A stretch of 64,000 bases of DNA from Gillisella terrae (GCF_004801395.1 NZ_SSOA01000004.1:389059-453058); one strand, 5' to 3'. Positions 9,176 through 19,449 are shown, counted from the stretch's first letter. The notes: generated from the letters alone by a model not told the origin. A program made the numbers and translations.

Positions 9176-9865
9176 ATGAATTCCAATGATTTTGTGACTC
9201 TCTTTTTTCTGGTCGCTGCGGTGGTGATCTTCTGGCAATTGCGCAGCGTTTTGGGGCGTCGCACCGGCAATGAAAAGCCGCCTGCCGATATTTTTGGCGA
9301 ACGGGCCAAAGACAATGCCGGTCCCAATGATGAGGACAGGGTTGTGACGCTGGCGCGCTCAGAAGCAGAAGACCGCTTTGCCGCCATTGATGCTTTCAGC
9401 CCAGCTGGCACACCGTTGAACCAGCAATTGCGCGAACTGGCGCAAGTGGATCCGTCCTTTACGCCCAAGGAATTTCTCAACGGTGCCCGTGCCGCCTATG
9501 AGATGATCGTGACGGCCTTTGCCTCTGGTGATCGTGGAACGCTTAAAGGCCTGCTTTCCAGTGAGGTTTACGATGGCTTTGATGCCGCCATTTCCGAGCG
9601 CGAGCGCAGTGGCGCGGTCACGAAATTCACCTTTGTCGGCATCGAAAAAGCCGAAATCACCGCAGCGGGCGTAAAAGGCAATGAAGAGCAGATCACGGTT
9701 CGCCTGTTCAGCCATTTGATTTCAGCCACCTATGACAAGATGGGTACGCTGGTTGATGGCGATGCCGAAGCCGTGGTTGAGGTCAATGATCTTTGGACAT
9801 TTGCACGCGACACGCGCTCACGCGATCCGAACTGGAAGCTGATTGCCACCGAATCCGAGCAATGA
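9176..9865 (+). CDS. Tim44/TimA-family membrane protein
   Basis: Member of the Tim44-like domain family, related to mitochondrial import protein Tim44; the bacterial function is not established. One N-terminal membrane segment (DFVTLFFLVAAVVIFWQLRSVL, about residues 5-26) is followed by GRRTGNEKPP, an acidic linker, and a C-terminal Tim44 domain (KEFLNGARAAYEMIVTAFA through DLWTFARDTRSRDPNW). I chose ATG 9176 by family convention; a GTG at 9164 is in frame and neither has a strong ribosome-binding site. It overlaps mltA by four bases. Confidence 0.85.
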   Translation: MNSNDFVTLFFLVAAVVIFWQLRSVLGRRTGNEKPPADIFGERAKDNAGPNDEDRVVTLARSEAEDRFAAIDAFSPAGTPLNQQLRELAQVDPSFTPKEFLNGARAAYEMIVTAFASGDRGTLKGLLSSEVYDGFDAAISERERSGAVTKFTFVGIEKAEITAAGVKGNEEQITVRLFSHLISATYDKMGTLVDGDAEAVVEVNDLWTFARDTRSRDPNWKLIATESEQ

Positions 9866-10980
9866 TGTCCGAACCATTCGCCCTTCAGCCTGTTGATTTC
9901 ACCGACCTGCCGGGCTGGCAGGCGGATGATCCGTGCCCGCTGCTTCCGGCAATGGCCGATTGTCTGGCTTATCTTGATGCTGGAAAGCCTTACCGTACCG
10001 GTGGCCTGGGGCTGACAGCCGATGATTTGCGCCCCCTTCTGGCCAAGGCCGCAAGTTTTGAGGGCGCGGATGCGCAGACCTTGCGGCATTTTTTTGAGGA
10101 GGAGTGCCAGCCGTTTCGCATCACCCGCAAGGATGGTCAGCCGGGCTTTGTGACGGCCTTTTACGAGCCGGAGATTGAGGTTGCCGATCAGAGGGATGCG
10201 GTTTTCAAATATCCGTTTTATCGCAAGCCTGATGATCTGGTGGATGTGAATGACGCCAACCGGCCTGCGGATATGGACCCATCCTATGCTTTTGGTCTGA
10301 AAGATCAGCATGGTATTGGTCTTTACCCGGATCGCAAAGCCATTGATCAAGGGGCGCTGGACGGCCGGGGTCTGGAGATCGCCTGGGCAAAATCCGTGGT
10401 TGATGTGTTTTTTGTGCATGTGCAGGGGGCCGCGCGTTTGCGCTATGCGGATGGACGGTTGGGCCGCATTACCTACGCTGCCAAAGCGGGTCATGCCTTT
10501 TCCGGCATTGGCAAATTGCTGCTGGATCGCGGTGAGATTCCGCTGGAATCGATGTCCATGCAAGCCATTCGCGCCTGGCTGGCTGACCATCCCGAACAGG
10601 TCGATGAGGTGCTGTGGCACAATCGCTCCTATATTTTCTTTAAGGAAGCGCCGGTGGAAGATCTTTCCCGTGGGCCGGTTGCGGCAGCGAAAGTGCCGCT
10701 TTTGGCCGGTCGTTCGCTGGCTGTGGATCGGACGATCCACACATTTGGATTTCCGTTTTTCATTCATTCAAACAGCCTGACAAGGCTGGATCATGGAAGG
10801 CCCTTTGCCCGGCTGATGCTGGCACTTGATACCGGCTCTGCGATTGTTGGCCCGGCGCGCGGTGATATTTTCACAGGCTCCGGTGATGCTGCCGGTGATC
10901 TTGCTGGGGCGGTGCGCAATGATGCGGATTTCTATATACTGGTGCCAAAACAGGCGGCAGTGAGGTTTGTCCCGTCGTGA
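9862..10980 (+). CDS. mltA: MltA-type lytic transglycosylase
   Basis: Murein transglycosylase A family: cleaves the MurNAc-GlcNAc bond in peptidoglycan and leaves a 1,6-anhydro end. The 372-residue protein has the MltA domain (FVTAFYEPEIEV near residue 98, then the YAFGLKDQHG region) and the C-terminal 3D domain (LALDTGSAIVGPARGDIF near residue 315), with the aspartates in DTG and GD in their usual place. No signal peptide or lipobox is visible at the N-terminus, unusual for an enzyme that must act outside the membrane. The start overlaps the timA stop (ATGA), and the stop overlaps the GTG of the smr gene. Confidence 0.9.
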   Translation: MMSEPFALQPVDFTDLPGWQADDPCPLLPAMADCLAYLDAGKPYRTGGLGLTADDLRPLLAKAASFEGADAQTLRHFFEEECQPFRITRKDGQPGFVTAFYEPEIEVADQRDAVFKYPFYRKPDDLVDVNDANRPADMDPSYAFGLKDQHGIGLYPDRKAIDQGALDGRGLEIAWAKSVVDVFFVHVQGAARLRYADGRLGRITYAAKAGHAFSGIGKLLLDRGEIPLESMSMQAIRAWLADHPEQVDEVLWHNRSYIFFKEAPVEDLSRGPVAAAKVPLLAGRSLAVDRTIHTFGFPFFIHSNSLTRLDHGRPFARLMLALDTGSAIVGPARGDIFTGSGDAAGDLAGAVRNDADFYILVPKQAAVRFVPS

Positions 10981-11561
10981 GCAATGGCAAGATCAGCGCG
11001 GAAGATCGCATTCTCTGGGGCAAGGTTGCCCGCTCCACCCGGCCAATGGCCGGGCGGATGGAGGAATTGACGGCGTTTGAAGAGGCCTTCGCCGAGTTTG
11101 AAAAGGGTGCTGAACAGGCACCGAGTGTATCAGCGACCAAAGCGGGGCTTGAAAGCACAACGGCCAAAACCGAGGTCAAAAAGCCATCGGGCCTTCACCA
11201 CCCCTTTGAGCGTCCGGTGAAGCGCAAGCTGTCGCGCGGCAAGCTGAAGCTGGAAGCGCGGATTGATTTGCACGGCATGATTCAGAGCGAGGCGCATGGC
11301 ATGTTGCTCAGCTTTCTCATTCGTGCGCATGAGCGCGGCCTGCGCCATGTGTTGATCATTACCGGCAAAGGCAGTTCGATGGGCAGCGAAGGCGCGCTCA
11401 AACGCGCCGTGCCTTTGTGGTTTTCCAAGGCCGAATTTCGCTACCTGATTTCATCGCATGAAGTGGCTGCACCACACCATGGCGGGGAGGGTGCGCTTTA
11501 TGTCCGCCTGTCGCGTCATGGGCGAGAGGGGGCCGGGAGGGCACATGACGCCCTTCGGTGA
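10977..11561 (+). CDS. Smr/MutS2 C-terminal domain protein
   Basis: Smr domains occur in MutS2 and as stand-alone proteins; several are nucleases acting on DNA or on stalled-ribosome mRNA. The 194-residue protein has a low-complexity N-terminal half and a C-terminal Smr domain with the two marker motifs IDLHG (near residue 97) and TGKG (near 129), then a segment like HEVAAPHHGGEGALYVRL. It starts at GTG 10977, overlapping the mltA stop. The cellular target is not known. Confidence 0.88.
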   Translation: MSNGKISAEDRILWGKVARSTRPMAGRMEELTAFEEAFAEFEKGAEQAPSVSATKAGLESTTAKTEVKKPSGLHHPFERPVKRKLSRGKLKLEARIDLHGMIQSEAHGMLLSFLIRAHERGLRHVLIITGKGSSMGSEGALKRAVPLWFSKAEFRYLISSHEVAAPHHGGEGALYVRLSRHGREGAGRAHDALR

Positions 11562-11910
11562 TGCCATTCGGCGCCTGCGTGAGCGCAAAGGTGTGAGCCA
11601 GAAGGATATGGCAAAGGCCTTGGGCGTGACACCTGCCTATCTCTCCGCTCTGGAGCATGGCCACCGGGGCGCACCGACATTTGACATGCAGCAGCGGATT
11701 GCCGGCTATTTCAATATTATCTGGGATGAGGCGGATGCACTGTTTGACCTTGCCGGGGTTTCGCATCCCAAAGTCACGGTGGACACCTCCGGCCTGCCGG
11801 CCAATTACACCGCATTTGCCAACAGGTTGGCACGGATGATTCGCAACCTGCCCCCAGATGTGATAGAAGAACTCAACACTGTTTTGAAAAAAGTGGAGAA
11901 GGGGCGATGA
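11545..11910 (+). CDS. XRE-family helix-turn-helix regulator
   Basis: Small DNA-binding protein of 121 residues with a Cro/CI-type helix-turn-helix at about residues 5-60 (FGDAIRRLRERKGVSQKDMA, then LGVTPAYLSALEHGHRG). The C-terminal part has no domain that I recognise. The ATG at 11545 has GGGAGG five bases upstream and overlaps the end of the smr gene by 17 bases; longer in-frame starts would lie inside that gene. Target genes are unknown; gyrB begins 134 bases downstream. Confidence 0.85.
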   Translation: MTPFGDAIRRLRERKGVSQKDMAKALGVTPAYLSALEHGHRGAPTFDMQQRIAGYFNIIWDEADALFDLAGVSHPKVTVDTSGLPANYTAFANRLARMIRNLPPDVIEELNTVLKKVEKGR

Positions 11911-11947
11911 AATCCCCTGAAATCCTGCCGTAATTGACCGCTACGGT

Positions 11948-11975
11948 TTGGAACTGGCCGCAAAATCCCTATAGT
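11948..11975 (+). promoter_or_regulatory. Possible gyrB promoter
   Basis: TTGGAA and TATAGT are separated by 16 bases, about 70 bases upstream of the gyrB start. It is a weak match and only a candidate. Confidence 0.35.
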
Positions 11976-12044
11976 CAAATCTGCGAAAGTGCGTGATTCG
12001 CGCTTATCATGCAATTTGCCTTTTGACACTGGAAAGATCGCTGA

Positions 12045-14489
<2,445 letters not shown>

Positions 14490-14502
14490 TCGGGTTTCAT
14501 TC

Positions 14503-14614
14503 TACTGCATAATTCCTTAAATCGGATTGGATTTAAGGTGAAAATTATGCAGCAAATTTAGAGTGTTACAGCGTCTTTTGTGCGCCATATTTGGCGCACA
14601 AAAGACGCTGTAAC
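14503..14614 (+). repeat. Bipartite palindromic repeat, complete copy 1
   Basis: Part 1 (14503-14554) has outer arms TACTGCATAATT / AATTATGCAGCA around inner arms CCTTAAATC / GATTTAAGG. Part 2 (14565-14614) is a perfect 22-bp hairpin with loop ATATTT, whose arms begin GTTACAGCG and end GTGCGCC. The copy at 17745-17850 is the same element in reverse orientation, with different but still matching arm centres. Confidence 0.85.
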
Positions 14615-14654
14615 AAAAAAGGGCCGCATTCGATCTCCGAATGCGGCCCTTTTT
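14615..14654 (+). terminator. Rho-independent terminator of gyrB
   Basis: AAAAAA, then GGGCCGCATTCG (14621-14632), loop ATCTC and CGAATGCGGCCC (14638-14649), followed by TTTTT. It directly abuts the repeat hairpin upstream. Poly-A on the left also lets it work for leftward transcription from the nitroreductase gene. Confidence 0.9.
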
Positions 14655-14661
14655 GTTATCC

Positions 14662-14702
14662 GAAGAGTCAGCCAGGTACCAAAGGCACCTGGCTGACTCT
14701 TC
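14662..14702. other. Long stable hairpin downstream of gyrB
   Basis: GAAGAGTCAGCCAGGT (14662-14677) pairs perfectly with ACCTGGCTGACTCTTC (14687-14702); the centre is closed by two more pairs after an A-C mismatch, with loop AAA. A T-rich run follows at 14706-14713. It may be a second terminator or an mRNA-end stabiliser. Confidence 0.65.
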
Positions 14703-14713
14703 GTTCCTTTTTT

Positions 14714-14762
14714 GAGTTTGTCTTTTCGGGAAAACCGGTGACCACTTTTACCTGACAAACTC
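14714..14762. repeat. GAGTTTG hairpin repeat, copy 1
   Basis: Outer arms GAGTTTGTC / GACAAACTC enclose GGGAAAACCGG and CTTTTACC, which pair imperfectly. Related elements lie at 31870-31921 and 58625-58674. This copy has the best-preserved outer arms. Confidence 0.75.
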
Positions 14763-14765
14763 CAT

Positions 14766-14781
14766 GTTTTCACGTGAAACA
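14766..14781. promoter_or_regulatory. parS-like site 2
   Basis: GTTTTCACGTGAAACA matches TGTTTCACGTGAAACA at 14 of 16 positions. It lies between gyrB and the nitroreductase gene, 36 bp centre to centre from site 3. Confidence 0.7.
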
Positions 14782-14801
14782 TCGTTACTGTTGGATTAAC
14801 A

Positions 14802-14817
14802 TGATTCACGTGAAACA
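14802..14817. promoter_or_regulatory. parS-like site 3
   Basis: TGATTCACGTGAAACA matches the ParB-site consensus at 15 of 16 positions, the best match in the window. It is intergenic, just past the end of the nitroreductase gene. Confidence 0.8.
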
Positions 14818-14833
14818 TTATCAAGCAAGGTGC

Positions 14834-15427
14834 TTAAGCGAAGCGTCCTTCAAAGGCGACTTCACTCAGCGGCTTGCGGCTGTTCGGCTCTTCTTTCGCC
14901 TGCAAGCCTTCTGGCAGAATCGACTTGTCACCCATCTTGCCAATGGCGACAGCGGCTTCAATGTGGAAACCCTCTGGCAGGTTGATAGTGCTGGCGGCCT
15001 TGTCGAAATCAACGCCTGTCATGCCATGGGCATGATAACCGAGATGAATGGCCTGAAGCGCCATATAACCCCAGGCAGCACCAGCATCAAAGCTATGGCT
15101 GCGCGATGGCTTGGCTTCACCACCGTCAGCAGGGCGGCTCAGCGTGTCTGATACCACAAACACCAGAGCCGAGGCGTTTTTGGCCCAGCTTTGGTTGAAC
15201 TCAATCAATGTGCCCAGCAGTGCATCGAAATTTGGGGTGCCTTTGAGAGCATAAATAAAGCGCCAAGGTTGATAATTGAAAGCAGATGGTGCCCAGTGAC
15301 CAGCCTCAAGAATGGTATGGAGTGCATCCTCGGTCATGGTTTCGCCGGTAAAGGCGCGGGGAGACCAGCGATCAAGAAAAATAGGATGGATATCCTTGCT
15401 GGCTGTACGATTATTGCTGCTTGTCAT
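14834..15427 (-). CDS. Nitroreductase family protein
   Basis: FMN-dependent NAD(P)H oxidoreductase of the nitroreductase family; the natural substrate cannot be told from the sequence. The 197-residue protein has the family N-terminus (LDRWSPRAFTGETM), the active-site region ILEAGHWAPSAFNYQPWRFI, and the C-terminal AAVAIGKMGD that contacts the flavin. It is a single gene on the minus strand, divergent from phaZ; its promoter region holds inverted repeats at 15502-15537. Confidence 0.88.
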   Translation of the reverse strand: MTSSNNRTASKDIHPIFLDRWSPRAFTGETMTEDALHTILEAGHWAPSAFNYQPWRFIYALKGTPNFDALLGTLIEFNQSWAKNASALVFVVSDTLSRPADGGEAKPSRSHSFDAGAAWGYMALQAIHLGYHAHGMTGVDFDKAASTINLPEGFHIEAAVAIGKMGDKSILPEGLQAKEEPNSRKPLSEVAFEGRFA

Positions 15428-15501
15428 TTTTCGACCTGCCTTTCGTCAAAATGGTTGAGTGAATGGAAATTTGTTCTCTCCACCAGATAGGACGAAGGTC
15501 G

Positions 15502-15537
15502 GATGTAGACAAGTCACTACTCGCGCTACATCTTGTC
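15502..15537. promoter_or_regulatory. Overlapping inverted repeats upstream of the nitroreductase gene
   Basis: GATGTAG (15502-15508) with CTACATC (15526-15532), and GACAAG (15508-15513) with CTTGTC (15532-15537), form two overlapping imperfect dyads about 80 bp upstream of the start codon. They could be an operator. The rest of the 439-bp gap at 15428-15866 shows no gene and no other clear signal. Confidence 0.4.
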
Positions 15538-15866
15538 AACGAATGAGCGACAATCTTTTTTGAATTGTCAGGCATTTTGAATTATCGGGCAAGATTGCAT
15601 TACGAGGCACAATTTATAACCGCGAGGATTGAAAGTTTTTCAGGAGGCGTTTTGCCGTGTGATCCGGCTTGGCTTTTCCCGCATATTTTGTAGAAAAAAT
15701 AAACGCTTTCATGCCATGCTGCCCATGAACAAGAGCCGAAAGGCTGGTTGAACGTCAGGCTTTATGTGTGTTGATTGTCTGGCATGAACTCTTTGTGGAA
15801 CGTTACGGGCCCACTGTTGGTTATCGGTGGGATGGATAGAAGCAAACCAAAAAGGCAATCAAGTCT

Positions 15867-17156
15867 ATGTTCTATCAGCTTTATGAAATGAATCATGCGG
15901 CCATGGCTCCTTTGCGGGCAACGGCAGACGCCATGCGGCTGGCATTCGGAAACCCTCTCAATCCTTTGTCTCACACCGTCATCGGCCGCACCGTCGCGGC
16001 CAGTTTCGAAGTGTTCGAGCGCAGCACGCGCCGCTACGGTAAACCGCAATTCGGCCTTGCGACCACGATGATTGATGGCTCTCCCGTGAAGGTGACAGAG
16101 GAAATCACCTGGTCCAAGCCGTTTTGCAACCTCATTCACTTCAAGAGAGCGCTTTCCTCGGCACGTCCCGATGATCCCAAAATTCTGATCACAGCCCCAA
16201 TGTCCGGCCACTATGCCACGCTGTTGCGTGGCACGGTCGAAGCGCTTTTGCCCCATGCTGAGGTTTACATCACCGACTGGATGGATGCCCGCATGGTGCC
16301 GCTGACCGAAGGGTTGTTTGATCTTGACGATTACATCGATTACGTGATCGAGATGGTGCATCACCTCGGACCGCGCACCAATGTGGTTGCCGTCTGTCAG
16401 CCGTCTGTTCCGGTGCTGGCCGCGGTTGCGCGGATGGAGGCAGACCAGGACCCGCTGGCTCCGTCTTCCATGACCCTTATGGGTGGCCCGATTGATACCC
16501 GTATCAACCCGACGGCCGTGAATGAACTGGCCAAGAACAAACCGATCGAGTGGTTCAAGGAAAACGTCATCATGGACGTACCATGGCCGCAGCCGGGCTT
16601 TATGCGTCCCGTCTATCCCGGCTTCCTGCAACTGTCGGGCTTCATGTCGATGAATCTGGATCGGCACATGACCGCCCAAAAAGATTTCTACATGAACCTC
16701 ATCAAGAACGATGGCGATCCAGCCGAGAAGCATCGTGAATTCTATGATGAATATCTCGCCGTCATGGACCTGACAGCAGAATTCTACCTGCAAACTGTTG
16801 AAACCGTGTTTATGCAGCATGCGCTGCCGAAGGGCGAGATGATGCATCGCGACCAGCCGGTGGATTGCTCGGCCATCCGCAATGTGGCGCTGCTGACGGT
16901 AGAAGGTGAAAATGACGACATTTCTGGCGTTGGCCAGACCAAGGCGGCGCAAACCCTGTGCAGCAATTTGCCAGATGATAAGCGCATGCATTACATGCAG
17001 CCTGATGTTGGCCATTACGGCGTTTTCAACGGCTCGCGCTTCCGCAAGGAAATCGCGCCGCGCATTGTGGCCTTTGCCAAAGAGCATTCCAGGCTTGCTG
17101 CAAAACCGCAGTCCAGCCCGGTCAAGCGGGTGATCAAGGGCGGGAAATCCGCCTGA
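15867..17156 (+). CDS. phaZ: Intracellular polyhydroxyalkanoate depolymerase
   Basis: Breaks down stored poly-3-hydroxybutyrate granules inside the cell. The 429-residue protein belongs to the PHB depolymerase (PhaZ) family, with an alpha/beta-hydrolase core: LITAPMSGHYATLLRGTVE near residue 108, ITDWMDAR near 135, and the nucleophile elbow VAVCQPSVP with cysteine at residue 177 in place of serine, as in Ralstonia intracellular depolymerases. The C-terminal histidine lies in QPDVGHYGVFNG. The ribosome-binding site (AAGG) is weak and distant. A terminator follows directly. Expression fits a carbon-reserve role alongside pckA and glcB in this region. Confidence 0.92.
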   Translation: MFYQLYEMNHAAMAPLRATADAMRLAFGNPLNPLSHTVIGRTVAASFEVFERSTRRYGKPQFGLATTMIDGSPVKVTEEITWSKPFCNLIHFKRALSSARPDDPKILITAPMSGHYATLLRGTVEALLPHAEVYITDWMDARMVPLTEGLFDLDDYIDYVIEMVHHLGPRTNVVAVCQPSVPVLAAVARMEADQDPLAPSSMTLMGGPIDTRINPTAVNELAKNKPIEWFKENVIMDVPWPQPGFMRPVYPGFLQLSGFMSMNLDRHMTAQKDFYMNLIKNDGDPAEKHREFYDEYLAVMDLTAEFYLQTVETVFMQHALPKGEMMHRDQPVDCSAIRNVALLTVEGENDDISGVGQTKAAQTLCSNLPDDKRMHYMQPDVGHYGVFNGSRFRKEIAPRIVAFAKEHSRLAAKPQSSPVKRVIKGGKSA

Positions 17157-17161
17157 TCGGG

Positions 17162-17184
17162 GAGGCGATTTAACCGCCTCTTTT
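17162..17184 (+). terminator. Rho-independent terminator of phaZ
   Basis: GAGGCG (17162-17167) and CGCCTC (17175-17180) flank a seven-base loop and are followed by TTTT, just past the phaZ stop codon. Confidence 0.75.
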
Positions 17185-17293
17185 GAGTATGTTAGCCGAT
17201 TGACATATCCACCGGCTTGAAGGCGATGGACATCATTCCCATCTCAATTGTATCGGCAGCGTGGTGCTGCCGGTGAATATGAGGATGATGAAC

Positions 17294-17698
17294 ATGAATC
17301 AGTCAGCATTGCTGCGGCCCGCTTGGACGCCTGCGACAGTTGCGTTGATGGTGCTCGGTTTTGTGGTTTTTTGGCCGCTTGGCCTGGCCATGCTTGCCTA
17401 TATTCTCTTCGGTGACCGCTTCAATAGTTTCAAGGACGCCGCCAACGCCTCTGTTGATGACGTGGTTTCGAAATGCCGTGACTGGAAAAGTTTCACTGCA
17501 TCACCCATGCGCGACAGCGGCAATATCGCCTTTGATGAGTGGCGCCGGGCAGAACTGGACCGGCTTGAAGCCGAACGGCGCAGGCTTGATGAGATGCGCA
17601 GTGATTTTGAAAACTACGTTCGCGAGTTGCGTCGGGCAAAGGATCAGGACGAGTTTGACCGCTTCATGCGGGAGCGAAAAACCTCCGCGTCTCAATGA
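17294..17698 (+). CDS. DUF2852 family membrane protein
   Basis: Protein of unknown function found mainly in alphaproteobacteria. The 134 residues contain one hydrophobic segment near residues 11-36 (TPATVALMVLGFVVFWPLGL onwards) and a charged C-terminal half likely to form a coiled coil (RRAELDRLEAERRRLDEMRS). I chose ATG 17294 because GAGG lies nine bases upstream; in-frame ATGs at 17279, 17285 and 17288 are alternatives. A full copy of the bipartite repeat follows the stop codon. Confidence 0.8.
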   Translation: MNQSALLRPAWTPATVALMVLGFVVFWPLGLAMLAYILFGDRFNSFKDAANASVDDVVSKCRDWKSFTASPMRDSGNIAFDEWRRAELDRLEAERRRLDEMRSDFENYVRELRRAKDQDEFDRFMRERKTSASQ

Positions 17699-17744
17699 CC
17701 AGAGGGCTTCGCGCAAAGCGCCGATCCTGATGGCATAAAGTTTG

Positions 17745-17850
17745 GTATTACAGCGCCGTGCGCCAAATATGGCGCACGGCGCTGTAATACTTTTAATCTG
17801 CTGCATAATTTTCACCTTAAATCGATTCCGATTTAAGGAATTATGCAGTA
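17745..17850 (-). repeat. Bipartite palindromic repeat, complete copy 2 (inverted)
   Basis: Part 2 (17745-17790) is a perfect 20-bp hairpin, GTATTACAGCGCCGTGCGCC with its complement, around AAATAT, which reads ATATTT on the minus strand as in copy 1. Part 1 (17799-17850) has outer arms TGCTGCATAATT / AATTATGCAGTA and perfect inner arms CCTTAAATCG / CGATTTAAGG. It lies between the DUF2852 gene and the metallopeptidase gene. Confidence 0.88.
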
Positions 17851-17940
17851 AGGCCGACATGAGCAATGTCGGCCTTCTTTTGTTAAAGCACAAATCTTTT
17901 GTTAAAACGCAAATCGGCGCGAATCAGGTAAAAGGCCCGC

Positions 17941-18705
17941 ATGTTTCCTCAGTTTTTGCGAAAACCGACACGGGCTTTGAGAAAGCCGAAAGTGCCTGAA
18001 AGCCGCGAATTGCAGGTGGCCGGGCGTATGGTGCCGCTTGCCATTCGCGAAAATCTGCGCGCCACACGCATTACCCTCAGAATTGAGCCGGGTGGTCGTG
18101 CGCTGAAAATGACCATCCCCAAAGGGGTGCGTGAGGCCGATGTGGCGGATTTTCTCGATCGCCATCGCGGTTGGCTGGAAGTGAAGCTCTCTAAATATTC
18201 GGGCGATGCCAAGGTGAGGGCAGGTGGTAGGCTTGCGCTGCGCGGGGTTGAGCACCGTATTCATCACACCGGCCAGTTGCGTGGCATTACCGAAGCGGTG
18301 ATGCTGGATGGCGAGCCGGTGATCCGGGTCAGCGGGCATGAAGAGCATCTGGGCCGCAGGCTGTCTACCTTTTTGAAAAAAGAAGCGCGTCTTGATCTGG
18401 ATCGGCTGGTGGCCATTCACACCGGACGTCTGGGCAAGCGTGCCAAAAGCCTGACCATGAAAGACACCCGCAGCCGCTGGGGTTCGTGTTCGTGGGAGGG
18501 GAATTTGAGTTTCTCCTGGCGCATTGTCATGGCGCCGCCGGAGGTGATTGATTATCTGGCCGCCCATGAGGTGGCCCATTTGAAAGAAATGAACCACGGT
18601 CCGCAATTTTGGGCGCTGTGCAAAAGCCTATGTCCCGGCATGGACGAGGCCAAGTCCTGGTTGAAGCGCCATGGCTCAGAATTGCACGCCATCGATTTCG
18701 ATTGA
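17941..18705 (+). CDS. YgjP/DUF45-type M48-like metallopeptidase
   Basis: Putative zinc metallopeptidase of the YgjP (DUF45) family, fused to no other domain. The 254-residue protein has the family motif KDTRSRWGSCSWEGNLSFSW near residue 177 and the zinc-binding HEVAHLKEMNHGPQFW near 203 (HExxH plus a downstream histidine). No signal peptide or membrane segment is seen, so it should be cytosolic. AAAAGG lies five bases before the ATG. The substrate is unknown. It precedes the trp genes, with a short gap. Confidence 0.88.
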   Translation: MFPQFLRKPTRALRKPKVPESRELQVAGRMVPLAIRENLRATRITLRIEPGGRALKMTIPKGVREADVADFLDRHRGWLEVKLSKYSGDAKVRAGGRLALRGVEHRIHHTGQLRGITEAVMLDGEPVIRVSGHEEHLGRRLSTFLKKEARLDLDRLVAIHTGRLGKRAKSLTMKDTRSRWGSCSWEGNLSFSWRIVMAPPEVIDYLAAHEVAHLKEMNHGPQFWALCKSLCPGMDEAKSWLKRHGSELHAIDFD

Positions 18706-18780
18706 TTTTTTCGGCCTGCTGATGTGCTCCAATTTGCAATTTGGCTCGACTCGGACCGCATTTCGTGTCACTTCGGCTGC

Positions 18781-19449
18781 ATGAAACCAGATGTCAAAAT
18801 TTGCGGATTGAAGACCAGCGAGGCCGTGGAAAAGGCTGTCAGCCTTGGAGCCACCCATATTGGCTTCATCTTCTTTGAAAAAAGCCCACGCAATATCGAG
18901 CCAGACGTCGCAGGCCGCATTGCTGAAAAGGCCCGTGGCCGCGCCAAGATTGTCGCTGTGACCGTGGATGCCGATACCGACGACCTTGATGACATCGTCT
19001 ATCTGCTCAAACCCGATATGTTGCAATTGCACGGTCACGAGACGCCAGAGCAGGTGCTGACTGTGAAGGCGCTGTATGGTCTTCCTGTGATCAAGGCGTT
19101 TTCTATCCGCGAGCCGGGTGATCTGGAGCGCATTGATCCCTATATAGGGATTGTTGATCGATTTTTGTTTGATGCCAAAGCCCCGCAAGGATCAGAACTG
19201 CCGGGCGGCAATGGCGTCACATTTGATTGGCGTCTGCTGCAAAATCTTGACGCAGACGTGGATTACATGCTTTCGGGTGGGCTGCATAAAGACAATGTGG
19301 CGCAGGCTTTGAAGGAAACCGGCGCGCGCGGTCTGGATGTTTCGTCCGGCGTCGAGAGCGCTCCGGGCGTCAAAGATCTCGCCCGTATGGAAGAATTCTT
19401 TAAAAGCGTCCAGCTGGCTTCAGGGCAGACGACAGGGAGTGCAAAGTGA
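18781..19449 (+). CDS. trpF: Phosphoribosylanthranilate isomerase
   Basis: Isomerises phosphoribosylanthranilate to CdRP in tryptophan synthesis. The 222-residue TIM barrel shows [10 protein letters not shown] at its start with the catalytic cysteine, [12 protein letters not shown] near residue 35, DMLQLHGHE near 80 and the C-terminal [16 protein letters not shown] took ATG 18781 by family convention; the region before it lacks a clear ribosome-binding site. The stop overlaps the GTG of trpB, so trpF-trpB-trpA form an operon. Confidence 0.95.
   Translation: MKPDVKICGLKTSEAVEKAVSLGATHIGFIFFEKSPRNIEPDVAGRIAEKARGRAKIVAVTVDADTDDLDDIVYLLKPDMLQLHGHETPEQVLTVKALYGLPVIKAFSIREPGDLERIDPYIGIVDRFLFDAKAPQGSELPGGNGVTFDWRLLQNLDADVDYMLSGGLHKDNVAQALKETGARGLDVSSGVESAPGVKDLARMEEFFKSVQLASGQTTGSAK

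Noticed and set aside
9730..10767. 345-codon open frame on the minus strand across timA and mltA
   Set aside because: Crosses two well-supported genes and has no family resemblance.
15762..17087. 441-codon open frame on the minus strand opposite phaZ
   Set aside because: It lies entirely against a clear PhaZ reading frame, is rich in histidine, arginine and isoleucine in the way mirror frames are, and matches no family I know.
18706..18780. Tryptophan attenuator before trpF
   Set aside because: No leader peptide with repeated tryptophan codons and no alternating hairpins are visible in the short gap.
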